In this document: one piece after another, positions 34,387-45,817 of the stretch
How positions within the stretch are numbered: the first letter of the stretch is position 1
Layout of the letters: each line of letters begins with the position of its first letter
From: Bidens hawaiensis
Taxonomy: Eukaryota; Streptophyta; Magnoliopsida; Asterales; Asteraceae
DNA length: 64,000 bases
Assembly (NCBI GenBank): GCA_021521415.1
Contig: JAIQDT010009213.1
Location: 1-64,000, forward strand
Direction of reading: 5' to 3'
Program-made: the position numbers and the translations under genes
Notes under the pieces: model-generated
What the model was told of the DNA's origin: nothing
The model's input: only the letters and a program-made list of their open reading frames with translations
Database searches by the model: none

Positions 34387-34669
34387 CACTCATAGGGGTC
34401 GCACCTCTTACACAGACGAGTGCCTAGTATGGTCATGGGGCAGTACTATGGGTTTGAGCCCGCTCGTAGAGGTCGCTCCTCTTACGCAGACGAGCGCCTT
34501 GTTTTCCGGCACAACGTCTGCGCGTAACCCGCGGGACGGTATTATTCGCTCGTAGTGGCAGCGCCACTTACACAGACGAGCACGGTTTTTCAGATGTGTC
34601 CGCGCGTAACCCGCGGGACGGTATTACTTGTTTCGCTCGTAGTGGCAGCGCCACTTACACAGACGAGCA
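34387..34669 (+). other. Four tandem hairpins in the Tekay leader
   Basis: Copies are at 34387-34422, 34461-34496, 34547-34582 and 34634-34669. Each has an outer stem (for example CGCTCGT with ACGAGCG) and an inner stem (AGAGG with CCTCT, or AGTGGC with GCCACT). Paired bases change together between copies. Copies 2, 3 and 4 are followed by a conserved GCGCGTAACCCGCGG segment. Confidence 0.75.
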
Positions 34670-35210
34670 CAGTTCCCAGAAATGTTCGCGCGTAACCCGC
34701 GGAACGATTTTATCAGAATGTGTTGATAGAACTATGTTTTACCAAGTATGTGTTTTAATGATGCTATCAGAATTATGTCTTAGAATGATTTTTATCAAGA
34801 TTATGATGCAATACGATTTATCAAGTTACTAAAACTTGTGAACTCACTCAGTTTATACTGATTCAAATGTTTTACGTGTCTTTCAGGAGATAACTAGGTA
34901 GCGCTTGGAGTCACACTTAGAGCACCTCACGCTGAACATCTAAAACTAGCTTTTTGGAAGATTTTAGTTCTATCCCTTCGATGCGCGTGGTTGTTCCCGC
35001 CGCGCAAGGGGATATGGCGTGGAAATCTTCAACAGTTTTTATACTTGGATGTTTTTATGTAATTTTTAAACAATGTAATGTATTTGTATTAAACATTTCA
35101 TGCGCAATGAAAATCTTACTTTGAATGTTTGCAATGGCCCGTGCTTAATTATCAATCCCCACTCGCGCGCGCCCGGCTGTTTCCGCCGCTCAGGGCCGGG
35201 TGTGACAGAT

Positions 35211-35228
35211 TGGTATCAGAGCCAGGTT
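35211..35228 (+). other. Tekay primer binding site
   Basis: TGGTATCAGAGCCAGGTT starts four bases after the 5' LTR and is complementary to the 3' end of initiator Met-tRNA, the usual primer for many plant LTR elements. Confidence 0.92.
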
Positions 35229-35438
35229 ATAGCGAACTAGGAAAAGAAGTTTTAACCTAGACTATAACCGTTGGGGAATCGCATGAAATATTTTTCAAAG
35301 AAAATATTTTCAAAAGAAACTATACACACACTTAGGAACACGGGTCACACAGTGTCTAGTGAATAAAGATAAAGAACATTATGTGCTCAGAGTAAATGCG
35401 CTAAGTTTAAAATATTTTCGTTCTCTTTTAAAGCGAGA

Positions 35439-38400
35439 ATGCCTCCGACTAGAGCCAAGGGAATCACCATGACACCCGAGGAACTCGCGGAAATAATCGC
35501 GCAGGCGATCGCGACACATGAGGCCAGCAAGGCCGAATCAAGTCAGGGTCGTCAAAACGAGACCCCAGAACCCGATTCAGGAGCCTTGGACAAAGGATGC
35601 TCCTATAAGACATTCATGGCCTGTAGGCCTTGGCCATTCAAGGGTACCGAAGGGGCCATTGGGCTCTACAACTGGATTGACAAGATGGAGACAGTTCTCT
35701 CCATTAGCAGATGTAGTGAGAACCAGAAGGTCCTTTACGCGACATGCATGTTCCAAGAAGCAGCTTCGTCTTGGTGGAAGCTTCAAGTGAAGACTTTGGG
35801 GCGAGAAGTTGCTCTTCACAAGACCTGGGAGGAACTGAAGGAAATGATGATGAGAAAGTTCTGCTCTCGCGCAGAAATCCAGAGTCTGCAGCAGGAATTC
35901 TGGAACCACACCATGGTAGGAACGGATATCGACGCCTACAACAACCGGTTCAACGAGCTTTGCCAGTTGGTGCCAGACATGGCAAACACGGAGGAAAAGA
36001 AGATCGAAAGATATATTTTTGGGTTACCTCCTGTTGTTAGGGTTCCGCTCAACGCCGCAGCGCCTCCAACCTTTGATGAGGCGGTAGCGCGGGCCATCAC
36101 CCTTACAAGGGATACGGTCCGTGCGGGTATGTTGACTACGCGCGGAAACGAGCAGCGAACCTCTGACTCCAAGAGGAAATGGAACTCTCACCACCGAGGG
36201 TCCGACTCCAAGCAGCCACCGTTCAAGAAGCAGGAAAGCGCAAGGGTTTACGCGATCCAAGCCGCGGAGCCATCAAGGAAAGGATACAGCGGGCCTTACC
36301 CATGGTGCAACAAATGCAAGTTTCACCGCGAGGGTGAATGCGCGAGCGTCACGTGCGCCAAATGTAACAGGCCAGGGCACAAGACGGTGAATTGCCGTGC
36401 TAAAGAAGCTGGAGCCAGTGACAACTGCTACGCATGCGGAAAGCCAGGGCATTTCAGTCGGGATTGCCCGCAAAGGGGAAACCAAGCTCGCGGGAGAGCT
36501 TTTGTGATCGGCGCGGGTGAAGCTAAAGAAGAGCCGAATGTGGTAACCGGTACGTTTTTGCTTAACGGCCATTTTGCATCTGTCTTATTTGATACTGGCG
36601 CTGACCTAAGTTTTATATCTGCTGAGTTTAAAAACTCCCTAGGCTTAGCAACCAGTAGGCTAGACACGCCTTATACTATAGAACTAGCCAATGGTAGGCA
36701 GTTATGCGCAAACGAAAGAACTGAACAATGTGTTATAGTCATGGGAGGTCACGGGTTCAATATTAACTTGTTACCAATAGACTTGGGAAGTTTTGACATT
36801 GTGGTAGGTATGGATTGGTTAGTCGAGAACCGCGCGGAAGTTATTTGCCATGAGAAGCAGGTTCGGATCCCACTGTTGAACGAAGAAACCTTGGTAATTC
36901 AAGGGGAAAGAAGGGGAGTTGCGACGAAACTGATTTCGTGCCTAAAGGCGCGTAAATGCCTAAGGAAAGGGTGCTACGCCTTCCTGGCGCATGTAGTAGA
37001 GAAGAAAGGAGATGAGCGAAGAATTGAAGACTTACCAGTAGTGCGCGAATTTCCAGAAGTTTTTCCTGAAGATTTGCCCGGATTGCCGCAGCCGCGACAA
37101 GTAGACTTTCGTATTGATTTAGTCCCAGGAGCTGCGCCAGTAGCTCGAGCACCTTATCGATTAGCTCCATCTGAGATGCAAGAGCTATCCAATCAGTTAC
37201 AGGGACTATTGGATAAGGGTTTCATACGCCCAAGCTTTTCGCCTTGGGGAGCTCCAGTACTGTTTGTTAAGAAGAAGGATGGTTCCTTCGGGATGTGTAT
37301 TGACTACAGGGAGCTGAACAAGCTGACAGTCAAGAATCGGTACCCCTTACCAAGGATTGACGACTTATTTGACCAGTTGCAGGGATCCAGTTATTATTCG
37401 AAGATAGATCTACGGTCAGGATACCACCAACTTAGGGTCCATGAGGAAGATGTGCCGAAAACAGCCTTCCGAACTAGATACGGCCATTATGAGTTCTTAG
37501 TGATGCCTTTCGGGCTAACTAATGCGCCGGCTGTATTCATGGATCTGATGAACCGCGTGTGCAAACCATACTTGGACAAGTTTGTGATTGTGTTTATAGA
37601 TGATATTCTGATTTACTCTCGGACCAAGGCCGAGCATGAGCAACACCTGAGATTGATTTTGGAATTGTTGAGGAAAGAAAAGTTGTATGCGAAGTTTTCC
37701 AAATGTGAGTTTTGGCTTAGAGAAGTTCACTTTCTCGGTCACGTTGTAAACGAGAAAGGAATACACGTTGATCCTTCCAAAGTCAAGGCCATCGAAAACT
37801 GGGAAGCGCCAAAAACCCCAACTGAGGTGAGGCAATTCCTAGGACTAGCTGGCTACTATCGACGCTTCATTGAGAACTTCTCCAAGATAGCTCTACCACT
37901 GACCGCGCTAACTCAGAAAGACAAGAAGTTTGTTTGGGGCGAAAATCAGGAAACAGCATTTCAAATGTTGAAACAGAAGTTATGTAGTGCGCCAATTTTG
38001 TCTCTGCCCGAGGGGACGGATGACATCGTCGTTTACTGCGACGCTTCACATCAGGGACTTGGATGTGTCCTTATGCAGCGAGACAAAGTCATAGCGTATG
38101 CCTCGCGCCAACTCAAGATCAATGAAAAGAACTACACAACGCATGATCTGGAACTTGGAGCGGTTGTCTTCGCGCTAAAGATTTGGCGCCATTACCTCTA
38201 TGGTACAAAGTGTATAATCTTTACGGATCACAAGAGCCTTCAACATATATTTGATCAAAAGGATTTAAACATGAGGCAACGAAGATGGGTTGAATTGTTG
38301 AATGATTATGATTGTGAAATAAAGTACCACCCTGGAAAGGCGAACGTGGTAGCAGACGCGCTAAGTAGGAAGGAGCGAATAAAAACGCTACGAGTCAAGG

Positions 38401-39881
38401 CTCTAAGGTTGACCTTTCGCGCAGATCTCTCTACCCGCATCCGAGACGCTCAGCAAGAAGCCTTGAAACCAGAGTTTGCTAAAAACGAATCCCTTGGGGG
38501 TATGATTAAGAGTTTGGAACTTAAAGAGAACGGCAATTTATATTTCGCTAACCGCATATGGGTCCCTCTCAAGGGAGGATTGCGCGAGCAAGTATTAAAC
38601 GAAGCTCACAAGACGCGGTATTCCGTACATCCTGGCGCAGACAAGATGTACCAAGATGTTAAAACGCTGTATTGGTGGCCCAATCTTAAAGGCGCCATCG
38701 CGACGTATGTCAGTAAGTGCCTGACGTGTTCGAAGGTAAAGGCTGAATACCAGAAGCCGTCGGGGTTATTTCAGCAGCCAGAAATTCCCATGTGGAAGTG
38801 GGAACAAATCTCTATGGACTTCATCACCAAACTGCCAAGGACACCTGGGGGTTATGACACAATCTGGGTTATCGTAGATCGGCTAACTAAATCAGCACAC
38901 TTCCTGCCGATCAAGGAAACCGATAAGATGGAAAAGTTAGCCCGATTGTATATTCGAGAAGTAGTTTCAAAACATGGAATCCCAGTGTCCATCATTTCTG
39001 ATAGAGATAGTCGGTTCACATCAAGGTTTTGGAGATCGTTACAAGGAGCTCTAGGTACTCGCCTTGATATGAGTACAGCTTATCATCCTCAAACGGATGG
39101 GCAAAGCGAGCGAACAATCCAGACATTGGAAGATATGCTGCGCGCGTGCGCGATCGATTTCGGAGGTAGCTGGGATACTCATCTCCCATTGGTTGAATTT
39201 TCTTACAACAACAGTTATCACACAAGCCTCAAGGCTGCGCCGTTTGAAGCTTTGTATGGGCGCAAGTGTAGATCCCCACTGTGCTGGGCTGAAGTGGGTG
39301 ACAAGCAAATGACTGGTCCAGAATTGATCCAAGAAACAACAGACAAGATTTTTCAGATACGGGATCGCCTTAAGACAGCACGCGACAGACAGAAGAGCTA
39401 CGCAGATGTGCGAAGGAAACCATTGGATTTTCAGGTAGGGGATAGAGTACTTTTGAAAGTCTCTCCATGGAAAGGAGTCCCCCGTTTCGGCAAGCGAGGA
39501 AAGTTGAATCCGCGCTATATTGGACCATTTGAGATCCTGGAAATGATCGGTCCGGTTGCTTATAAACTCCGTTTACCCGCCGAACTCAGTGGAGTTCATG
39601 ATACGTTTCATGTGTCCAACCTCAAAAAGTGTTTATCTGACGAAACGTTGATTTTGCCGTTGGAAGAGATTCACATCGACAAACAGCTGCACTTCGTAGA
39701 AGAACCTATAGCAGTAACCGATTGGAAAGAACAAAAGTTACGCAGAAGCAGAATCAAGTTAGTAAAGGTTCAATGGAACTCGAGGCGTGGGCCTGAATTC
39801 ACTTGGGAAAGAGAAGACCAGATGCGCAAGAAATACCCACACCTCTTTCAGAACATGGCTTCTGCCAGCGACGTCTCCTAA
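35439..39881 (+). CDS. Tekay gag-pol polyprotein, intact
   Basis: A single ATG-to-stop frame of 1480 codons. In order: Gag capsid region ([20 protein letters not shown], about residues 65-85); two CCHC zinc knuckles ([14 protein letters not shown], about 306; [14 protein letters not shown], about 329); protease [12 protein letters not shown] (about 384); reverse transcriptase with [19 protein letters not shown] and the FIDD catalytic motif (about 718); RNase H with [10 protein letters not shown] (about 866); integrase with an HHCC zinc region (about 1064-1100) and D, D, E residues in SMDFITKLP (about 1126), ISDRDSRF (about 1187) and DGQSERTIQ (about 1219); and a C-terminal chromodomain-like segment (about 1415-1475, ending MRKKYPHLF). 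All catalytic motifs are present and no break is seen. Chromodomains of this type are known to guide integration toward heterochromatin. Confidence 0.97.
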   Translation: MPPTRAKGITMTPEELAEIIAQAIATHEASKAESSQGRQNETPEPDSGALDKGCSYKTFMACRPWPFKGTEGAIGLYNWIDKMETVLSISRCSENQKVLYATCMFQEAASSWWKLQVKTLGREVALHKTWEELKEMMMRKFCSRAEIQSLQQEFWNHTMVGTDIDAYNNRFNELCQLVPDMANTEEKKIERYIFGLPPVVRVPLNAAAPPTFDEAVARAITLTRDTVRAGMLTTRGNEQRTSDSKRKWNSHHRGSDSKQPPFKKQESARVYAIQAAEPSRKGYSGPYPWCNKCKFHREGECASVTCAKCNRPGHKTVNCRAKEAGASDNCYACGKPGHFSRDCPQRGNQARGRAFVIGAGEAKEEPNVVTGTFLLNGHFASVLFDTGADLSFISAEFKNSLGLATSRLDTPYTIELANGRQLCANERTEQCVIVMGGHGFNINLLPIDLGSFDIVVGMDWLVENRAEVICHEKQVRIPLLNEETLVIQGERRGVATKLISCLKARKCLRKGCYAFLAHVVEKKGDERRIEDLPVVREFPEVFPEDLPGLPQPRQVDFRIDLVPGAAPVARAPYRLAPSEMQELSNQLQGLLDKGFIRPSFSPWGAPVLFVKKKDGSFGMCIDYRELNKLTVKNRYPLPRIDDLFDQLQGSSYYSKIDLRSGYHQLRVHEEDVPKTAFRTRYGHYEFLVMPFGLTNAPAVFMDLMNRVCKPYLDKFVIVFIDDILIYSRTKAEHEQHLRLILELLRKEKLYAKFSKCEFWLREVHFLGHVVNEKGIHVDPSKVKAIENWEAPKTPTEVRQFLGLAGYYRRFIENFSKIALPLTALTQKDKKFVWGENQETAFQMLKQKLCSAPILSLPEGTDDIVVYCDASHQGLGCVLMQRDKVIAYASRQLKINEKNYTTHDLELGAVVFALKIWRHYLYGTKCIIFTDHKSLQHIFDQKDLNMRQRRWVELLNDYDCEIKYHPGKANVVADALSRKERIKTLRVKALRLTFRADLSTRIRDAQQEALKPEFAKNESLGGMIKSLELKENGNLYFANRIWVPLKGGLREQVLNEAHKTRYSVHPGADKMYQDVKTLYWWPNLKGAIATYVSKCLTCSKVKAEYQKPSGLFQQPEIPMWKWEQISMDFITKLPRTPGGYDTIWVIVDRLTKSAHFLPIKETDKMEKLARLYIREVVSKHGIPVSIISDRDSRFTSRFWRSLQGALGTRLDMSTAYHPQTDGQSERTIQTLEDMLRACAIDFGGSWDTHLPLVEFSYNNSYHTSLKAAPFEALYGRKCRSPLCWAEVGDKQMTGPELIQETTDKIFQIRDRLKTARDRQKSYADVRRKPLDFQVGDRVLLKVSPWKGVPRFGKRGKLNPRYIGPFEILEMIGPVAYKLRLPAELSGVHDTFHVSNLKKCLSDETLILPLEEIHIDKQLHFVEEPIAVTDWKEQKLRRSRIKLVKVQWNSRRGPEFTWEREDQMRKKYPHLFQNMASASDVS

Positions 39882-39903
39882 ATTTCGGGACGAAATTCTC
39901 TTA

Positions 39904-39915
39904 ACAGGGGGAGAA
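39904..39915 (+). other. Tekay polypurine tract
   Basis: ACAGGGGGAGAA directly abuts the 3' LTR. Confidence 0.85.
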
Positions 39916-42119
39916 TGTGACACCCGGTAAATTCCCAATCCCTTAAACCAAGTAATCAACCTAAATATTAGGTAATTATGTTATATGCGCCTTGCGCGAG
40001 CGCGCCATATTAGAATCAGCGCGTGCATTTGTTATGTGCGCCCTGCGCGAGCGCGCCATATTAGAATCAGCGCGTGCATTTGTTATGTGCGCCCTGCGCG
40101 AGCGCGCTATGTTAGAATCGGCGCGGGTATTTGTTATGTGCACCCTGCGCGAGCGCACCATGTTAAGAACCTGCGTGGGCATATGTTATATGCGCCATGC
40201 GCGAGTGTATTGGTTTTATGTTTCTATAACTTAATGTTGTCTAATGGGCTGACCGTCTCGCATGATGCTAAGGCGGGTGCATCCCAAATCGTCTATGCGC
40301 GTGCGGAAGGGGAACTAACCTCCCCGCATGGCGGGAACATTGAGAGCTAGTTTGTCTGAAGCTCCAAGATGGAATTGACTTCAACATAACTGATCACTAT
40401 GTTGAAATACCAAGACCACCTGGAGAATCTACAAATGAAACTCAATGTCCCTGACTGCGAGAAGGTTACGCACCTACCCGCAGCAAAGAAATGTCCTTCA
40501 CGCAGAAAGCTATGCGCACCAAGTGATACGCGCAGAACACTTAGTCTATTCTCCAGATGTAAGGAGATTACTCCCGCCCAAAAGAAAACAGTAGCGTGTT
40601 TCAGAGATTTTCCACTTTTTACTGTACACTGACAAAAGTACCTGAAAAAGCACACTGTAACATGAAAAGTCAACTGTCAGCCACCCTATTCTCACCAACC
40701 CCAGACCTGCATGTCCTGACCAAATCAAATCAAAATCTTTTATCCACTACTCCACTTTTAGATAAATAATAATAATTTCCATACTTTATCATCATTACAC
40801 CTAGATATGAAAAGATTACAATCCCCTAAAGCAAGGGATTGTGTTCCCTTGAGTTTGCCTATAAATATGTAACCTAAATTATCACCCAAGCACACTTCAA
40901 ACTTCTCTCTTAAGAACTGCAAACTTGCACTAAACATCTCCCAAGCATCCGTTATTTTCAATTCCGTTCCAGTTACTAGACCTTCAATTCAAAGGCCAAC
41001 ACCAAGAAAACCCGAATCTCGATTAATCCCTTAACAAGAACCACAGGTGAGTCTCACAGCCCCTATTTTCACTATTTTCACTGTTTTTAAACTGTTTTCG
41101 GGGCGAGGGACACGTACTTAAATTACGATTTATCATGTTATACTTACAAGTTATGCAAACGATTGTGTTTAAATTATGTTTCATGATGAGCAATGCAAAC
41201 GGTTATCTATGGTTTACGATGTATGTGCGCCAGAATTCGAGTAAGTGATCACTTTACCATTGGAACTCTAAGGGTAGGGACTGCTGGTTTGATCCGCCCA
41301 CTCGTAGGGGTCGCACCTCTTACACAGACGAGTGCCTAGTATGGTCATGGGGCAGTACTATGGGTTTGAGCCCGCTCGTAGAGGTCGCTCCTCTTACGCA
41401 GACGAGCGCCTTGTTTTCCGGCACAACGTCTGCGCGTAACCCGCGGGACGGTATTATTCGCTCGTAGTGGCAGCGCCACTTACACAGACGAGCACGGTTT
41501 TTCAGATGTGTCCGCGCGTAACCCGCGGGACGGTATTACTTGTTTCGCTCGTAGTGGCAGCGCCACTTACACAGACGAGCACAGTTCCCAGAAATGTTCG
41601 CGCGTAACCCGCGGAACGATTTTATCAGAATGTGTTGATAGAACTATGTTTTACCAAGTATGTGTTTTAATGATGCTATCAGAATTATGTCTTAGAATGA
41701 TTTTTATCAAGATTATGATGCAATACGATTTATCAAGTTACTAAAACTTGTGAACTCACTCAGTTTATACTGATTCAAATGTTTTACGTGTCTTTCAGGA
41801 GATAACTAGGTAGCGCTTGGAGTCACACTTAGAGCACCTCACGCTGAACATCTAAAACTAGCTTTTTGGAAGATTTTAGTTCTATCCCTTCGATGCGCGT
41901 GGTTGTTCCCGCCGCGCAAGGGGATATGGCGTGGAAATCTTCAACAGTTTTTATACTTGGATGTTTTTATGTAATTTTTAAACAATGTAATGTATTTGTA
42001 TTAAACATTTCATGCGCAATGAAAATCTTACTTTGAATGTTTGCAATGGCCTGTGCTTAATTATCAATCCCCACTCGCGCGCGCCCGGCTGTTTCCGCCG
42101 CTCAGGGCCGGGTGTGACA
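39916..42119 (+). repeat. Tekay 3' LTR
   Basis: 2204 bp, same length as the 5' LTR. Differences seen are A/G near 33059, T/C near 34341, A/G near 34391 and C/T near 35149 (left-copy coordinates). Confidence 0.95.
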
Positions 42120-42124
42120 GCTAG
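42120..42124. repeat. Target site duplication GCTAG, right copy
   Basis: Matches 32999-33003. Confidence 0.95.
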
Positions 42125-42286
42125 GGTTCTCTAAAGTCATTCAAAAGTTTCTGAGTCAGGTACAATATCCATTTGACGTGAATTATTCTTATTTTGACAA
42201 ATATATAATATCCAAAAAATAAATTTCTTTATGTTTATTATGTCCGAGTACTCTCTGAGTACTCCCAAGTTCACAGTCGGCCTTTG

Positions 42287-42354
42287 AATTAAACTTGAGA
42301 TGGTTTTGCTTAATCATGCACTAACAATCAAGCAAAACCATCTCAAGTTTAATT
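42287..42354. other. Long perfect hairpin
   Basis: A 25-bp arm at 42287-42311 is exactly the reverse complement of 42330-42354, with an 18-base loop. Wobble and Watson-Crick pairs extend the stem a few bases further at its foot. Just upstream, GAGTACTC occurs twice (a self-palindrome). It could be a foldback MITE or a small-RNA precursor. Both strands form the stem equally, so orientation is not set. Confidence 0.85.
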
Positions 42355-42479
42355 TGAAGCCTAGCCAATTCAGCTTGGAATGAAGTTCGAGTCCAGTTCG
42401 AGGTAGGATTGGTTTGGATTATATTAGCTCGTTAACAACCTTTAAATATTGTTCACCGCCACATCGCGCGGGCACCCTA

Positions 42480-43905
42480 CCAGTATGTATATATATATAT
42501 ATATAAAAGATAGAATACAATAATCCTTATCGTACGATAACGTACGCGACCAAAATTAAACCTGTACTCCAAATTTATCTACCAAAATCAAATTGAAATT
42601 CAAATCAAACTTATTTTGTTTGTGAAATCGTGAATCAATTAGAGAGTTAACCTAATAAATTACGAGAAAGAGGAGAACTATTGCGATGGAGAAGAACAGT
42701 AGTTGCCCAATTGAGCGTATTTTTGGTTGAGCGTAATCCAGATCTAATTGAGCGTAGTTGGAGTTGAGCGTGACTGAGCGTAATGTGATTTGTGTGTAAT
42801 TAAGCATAATTAAATTCGAGTATTCTTTTGGAATTAGATTATGTGGGTAATTGGATTTAAGAGTATGTATGGGCGATTTTACTTCACGACCTGCAAAATT
42901 AACAATTTTTTTGTGGTTAAATAAAATGTAAAATAACAAGTTGCTTTAGTTTTTATTTGAATTATTTGATAAGTATGAGTTGCAAAGTGATTGAAACAAT
43001 ATATATTTTACTATTTAATATTGAATCAATGAATTTTGTGGCTACCACCATCACTACTTCTTCACACATCAAACTCCATAATAGATCAAACTGATATCAG
43101 TTAGTTCATTACATATTCCTGAGCGTAAGTTTTAACAATTGCAGTGAGAAACAATTTGAGCGTGATAAATAAATTTACTTACACATAATTGGAACACTCA
43201 CACACACTCAAAAATCATAGGCATTCTTCAGCTAAGAACCGTTCTTAATTAAGAATGTCCTTATTCATATTGAATTCAATTAATTGAGCGTAATTGTTTG
43301 TTATGAATTAAACGTTATGTTATGAATTACATAAATGTAATTTTATAAATTCTAATAATTTGTACTTGCATATCAATGATTTTTTGTTATGGTGGCCCAG
43401 TGATATTCCATTAATTTGTAATAATCGCATATTCTAGTTTGTTCATGACCTGCAAATTGACTACAACACCTGTAATTGTAATTTTAACCGAGCGTAACAG
43501 GGTTTAAGCGTAATTGAATTTCGATTCAAACCTTTGGTGATTTCAATTGAAACAGGGCACGTTTCAGTTCAGGTGTATGAAACAGGGGTGTTCAATTTGG
43601 GTTTATGTTGATGATTTTCAATTGAAATTGTTGTTGTGTTGTTGGTGTCGGAGTAATAACACGTCTTAGTTTTACTTACTGAATTTGTAAAATTGGTTAA
43701 TTGTAATTGTATATGTAATTGGTTGATTGTAATCTTAATTGATATGCCGGCCGATACGCGTGAACTATTTTTAGGATAATTACAAATATGCCACTGCGAT
43801 GGTTTTTAAATCAACGATTAATTAAGTCGCATATATTTTCGTACGATAAGAGTTTTCTTATGATAATCTACACACACATATATATATAATGTATTATATA
43901 TGCTC
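42480..43905. mobile_element. Candidate DNA element with terminal inverted repeats
   Basis: CTTATCGTACGATAACGTAC near 42526 is mirrored on the minus strand from about 43850 (CTTATCGTACGAAAATATA), and both continue into GCGAC. Imperfect matching extends outward (AGAATACAATAATC against AGATTATCATAAG) to (AT)n runs on each side. The interior of about 1.3 kb has no transposase motif, so it would be non-autonomous. No clear target duplication could be read in the AT runs. Confidence 0.45.
42708..43512. repeat. Dispersed GAGCGTAAT motif cluster
   Basis: TTGAGCGTAAT or a close variant occurs about ten times (five between 42708 and 42782, then near 43121, 43158, 43284, 43490 and 43505). Spacing is irregular, so this is not a simple tandem array. 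Confidence 0.7.
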
Positions 43906-44164
43906 ACTCATATTGTATATGTATGTAAACGGTTAAAACGGATTCATACTTCATTGCAGTTCACAGTTACTGAATTTAAAAGAGTGCTTCTCAATTCGAA
44001 ATTGATAACCATTGGTTTATTGAAAGTTAATTCATTTAGTCACTCATACTTAATTACCTCAATCACTCGTGTTTTAATTTAGCTTTCTATAAGTATATAA
44101 ACAAACTTACTAGATAAGAACTTAGGTGGGGGTTATGGTGGAGACAACACACATTAAGTAAAGC
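43906..44164. other. AT-rich spacer
   Basis: I see no feature here beyond AT-rich sequence. Confidence 0.5.
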
Positions 44165-44690
44165 ACTCTAAATGTGTTGCAACAAAGCGAGTAGAAACAC
44201 ATTTATGTGGATTATACTAAGACAAATTGTTGCTAAAAAAACATTAAACACATGTCATGCAAAAATTGGCTTGATGCTGATAGCGATGAAACGATAAGAA
44301 ACAATTTGTGGAAAAATCCAAGACAAACAGTTGCTAGAAAACTTTAAACACACATCATGCAGAAATTGGCTTGAAGATAGCGATGAAGCGAATAGAAACA
44401 CATTTACGTGGAAAAAACCAAGACAAATAGTTGATAAAAAATATTAAACACAAGTCATGTAAAAGTTGGCTTGAAAACAACAGTGTAACAAATAGAAACA
44501 CATTTATGTGAAAAAAACAAGACAAATAATTTCTAGAAATCATTAACAAATGTCATGCAAAATTGGCTTGAAGATACCAATGAAGCTAGTAGAAACTCAT
44601 TTATGTTTAAAAAACCAAGACAAATAGTTGCTAGAAAACATTAAACACATGTCGTGCAAAAATTGGCTTAAAGATAGGATAAGATGATAG
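44165..44690. repeat. Tandem repeat of about 100 bp, five to six copies
   Basis: The landmark TTGGC within AAATTGGCTTGA recurs at 44266, 44366, 44466, 44563 and 44663. Other conserved words are TAGAAACACATTTATGTGG, CAAGACAAATAGTTGCTAG and TTAAACACATGTCATGC. Copies are moderately diverged. Confidence 0.88.
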
Positions 44691-45817
44691 TACTTTATGT
44701 GCCATGGTGTGGATGCACGAATAGCAATTGCACTAACCTATCAACAATACTTTAGTATTTATCTAGATTTGAACGTGACACCCGACATTTTCAGGTTAAC
44801 TTCATGAACACATACTTCATTATTTCAAACATTCATGCATAATAGTAACACAATTATGTAAGGAGTCACACACACGAGTCTGTCCTAACGCGTTGGTGAT
44901 CAATATCGAACCCAAACAAGTTAAGCATTTCGGATAATACAAATCTTTACATGTTACTTGATTATGTGTTTATATGACATGATAAGAGAAAAAATAAAAT
45001 GGGTTGGACCGTGATCGTGAATGATGAGGCCTCCCCGGCTCGCGACACGCAAAGAAACATCGACATACAAAAAAATTGTTATTAAACCCAATATCAAACC
45101 TTAGTCTCCTCATAACCTCTCACAATCGTTACCACACGGACACACACACACACAGTTGGGTGATTTCTAATATTTTTAGGTGTTTGGAAGTGCTAGAGAT
45201 CATATCTAACATCTAGGAATAATCACATGTAAGCCATAACTCTCAATTTCGTGTTTTCTTTCAAAATTGTATGATTCTTGATGAAACCTTAATTTATCCA
45301 AACAATATTTTTATGAAATAAAACTCATGTCTAACTATATAATATGTGTTAGTACGTTGTATAGATGCTATTATTATTGGTTTATACGTGTAGGACTTCA
45401 TGTTAGATATAACAAATGATCATTATTGGTTTATACATGCTAGTTAGGATGCATATGTAAAACTGTTTGGTGTGATTGATCATATGTTTGCAATATAAGA
45501 ACTTAGGGTTTCTATAAAAAATAACTTTAATGAACTCAAATGATGAAACTTGAATGTTAGACTCGTATGATCGTATAGAAAGACACTACTAGCTCACCTG
45601 AAATGATACAGACTTGGCTAATGTATGAAAGGTGTTTATTATGCATGCTAAGTCATGATTTGTCAAGATGGAAACTTTATGAACAATGTGATGTGTTTAT
45701 CTTACTTAACATGATTTTATGATCTCTAAGAAAATATATAAAACACCAACCGAATCACCAACGGATCATCGAGTCAAACTTGGTCAAATGTGTGAGCCTT
45801 TACATGAAACTTAAAAC

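Larger units (their letters stand above)
33004..35207 (+). repeat. Tekay 5' LTR
   Basis: 2204 bp. It contains a 51-bp GC-rich tandem repeat in U3, a TATAAATA box at 33948-33955, four tandem hairpins at 34387-34669, and intron-like signals at 34135 (GTGAGT) and 34886 (TTTCAG). Confidence 0.95.
33004..42119 (+). mobile_element. Intact Ty3/gypsy chromovirus, Tekay (Del) type
   Basis: Seen: 2204-bp LTRs (TGTGACACCC...GGGTGTGACA), a GCTAG target duplication, a primer binding site matching initiator Met-tRNA, one uninterrupted gag-pol frame, and a purine tract before the 3' LTR. The two LTRs differ at about four sites, all transitions. At a commonly used plant rate of 1.3e-8 per site per year this suggests under 100,000 years. 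Order GAG-PR-RT-RH-INT with a C-terminal chromodomain-like segment and LTRs over 2 kb point to Tekay. It may still be able to transpose. Confidence 0.95.
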
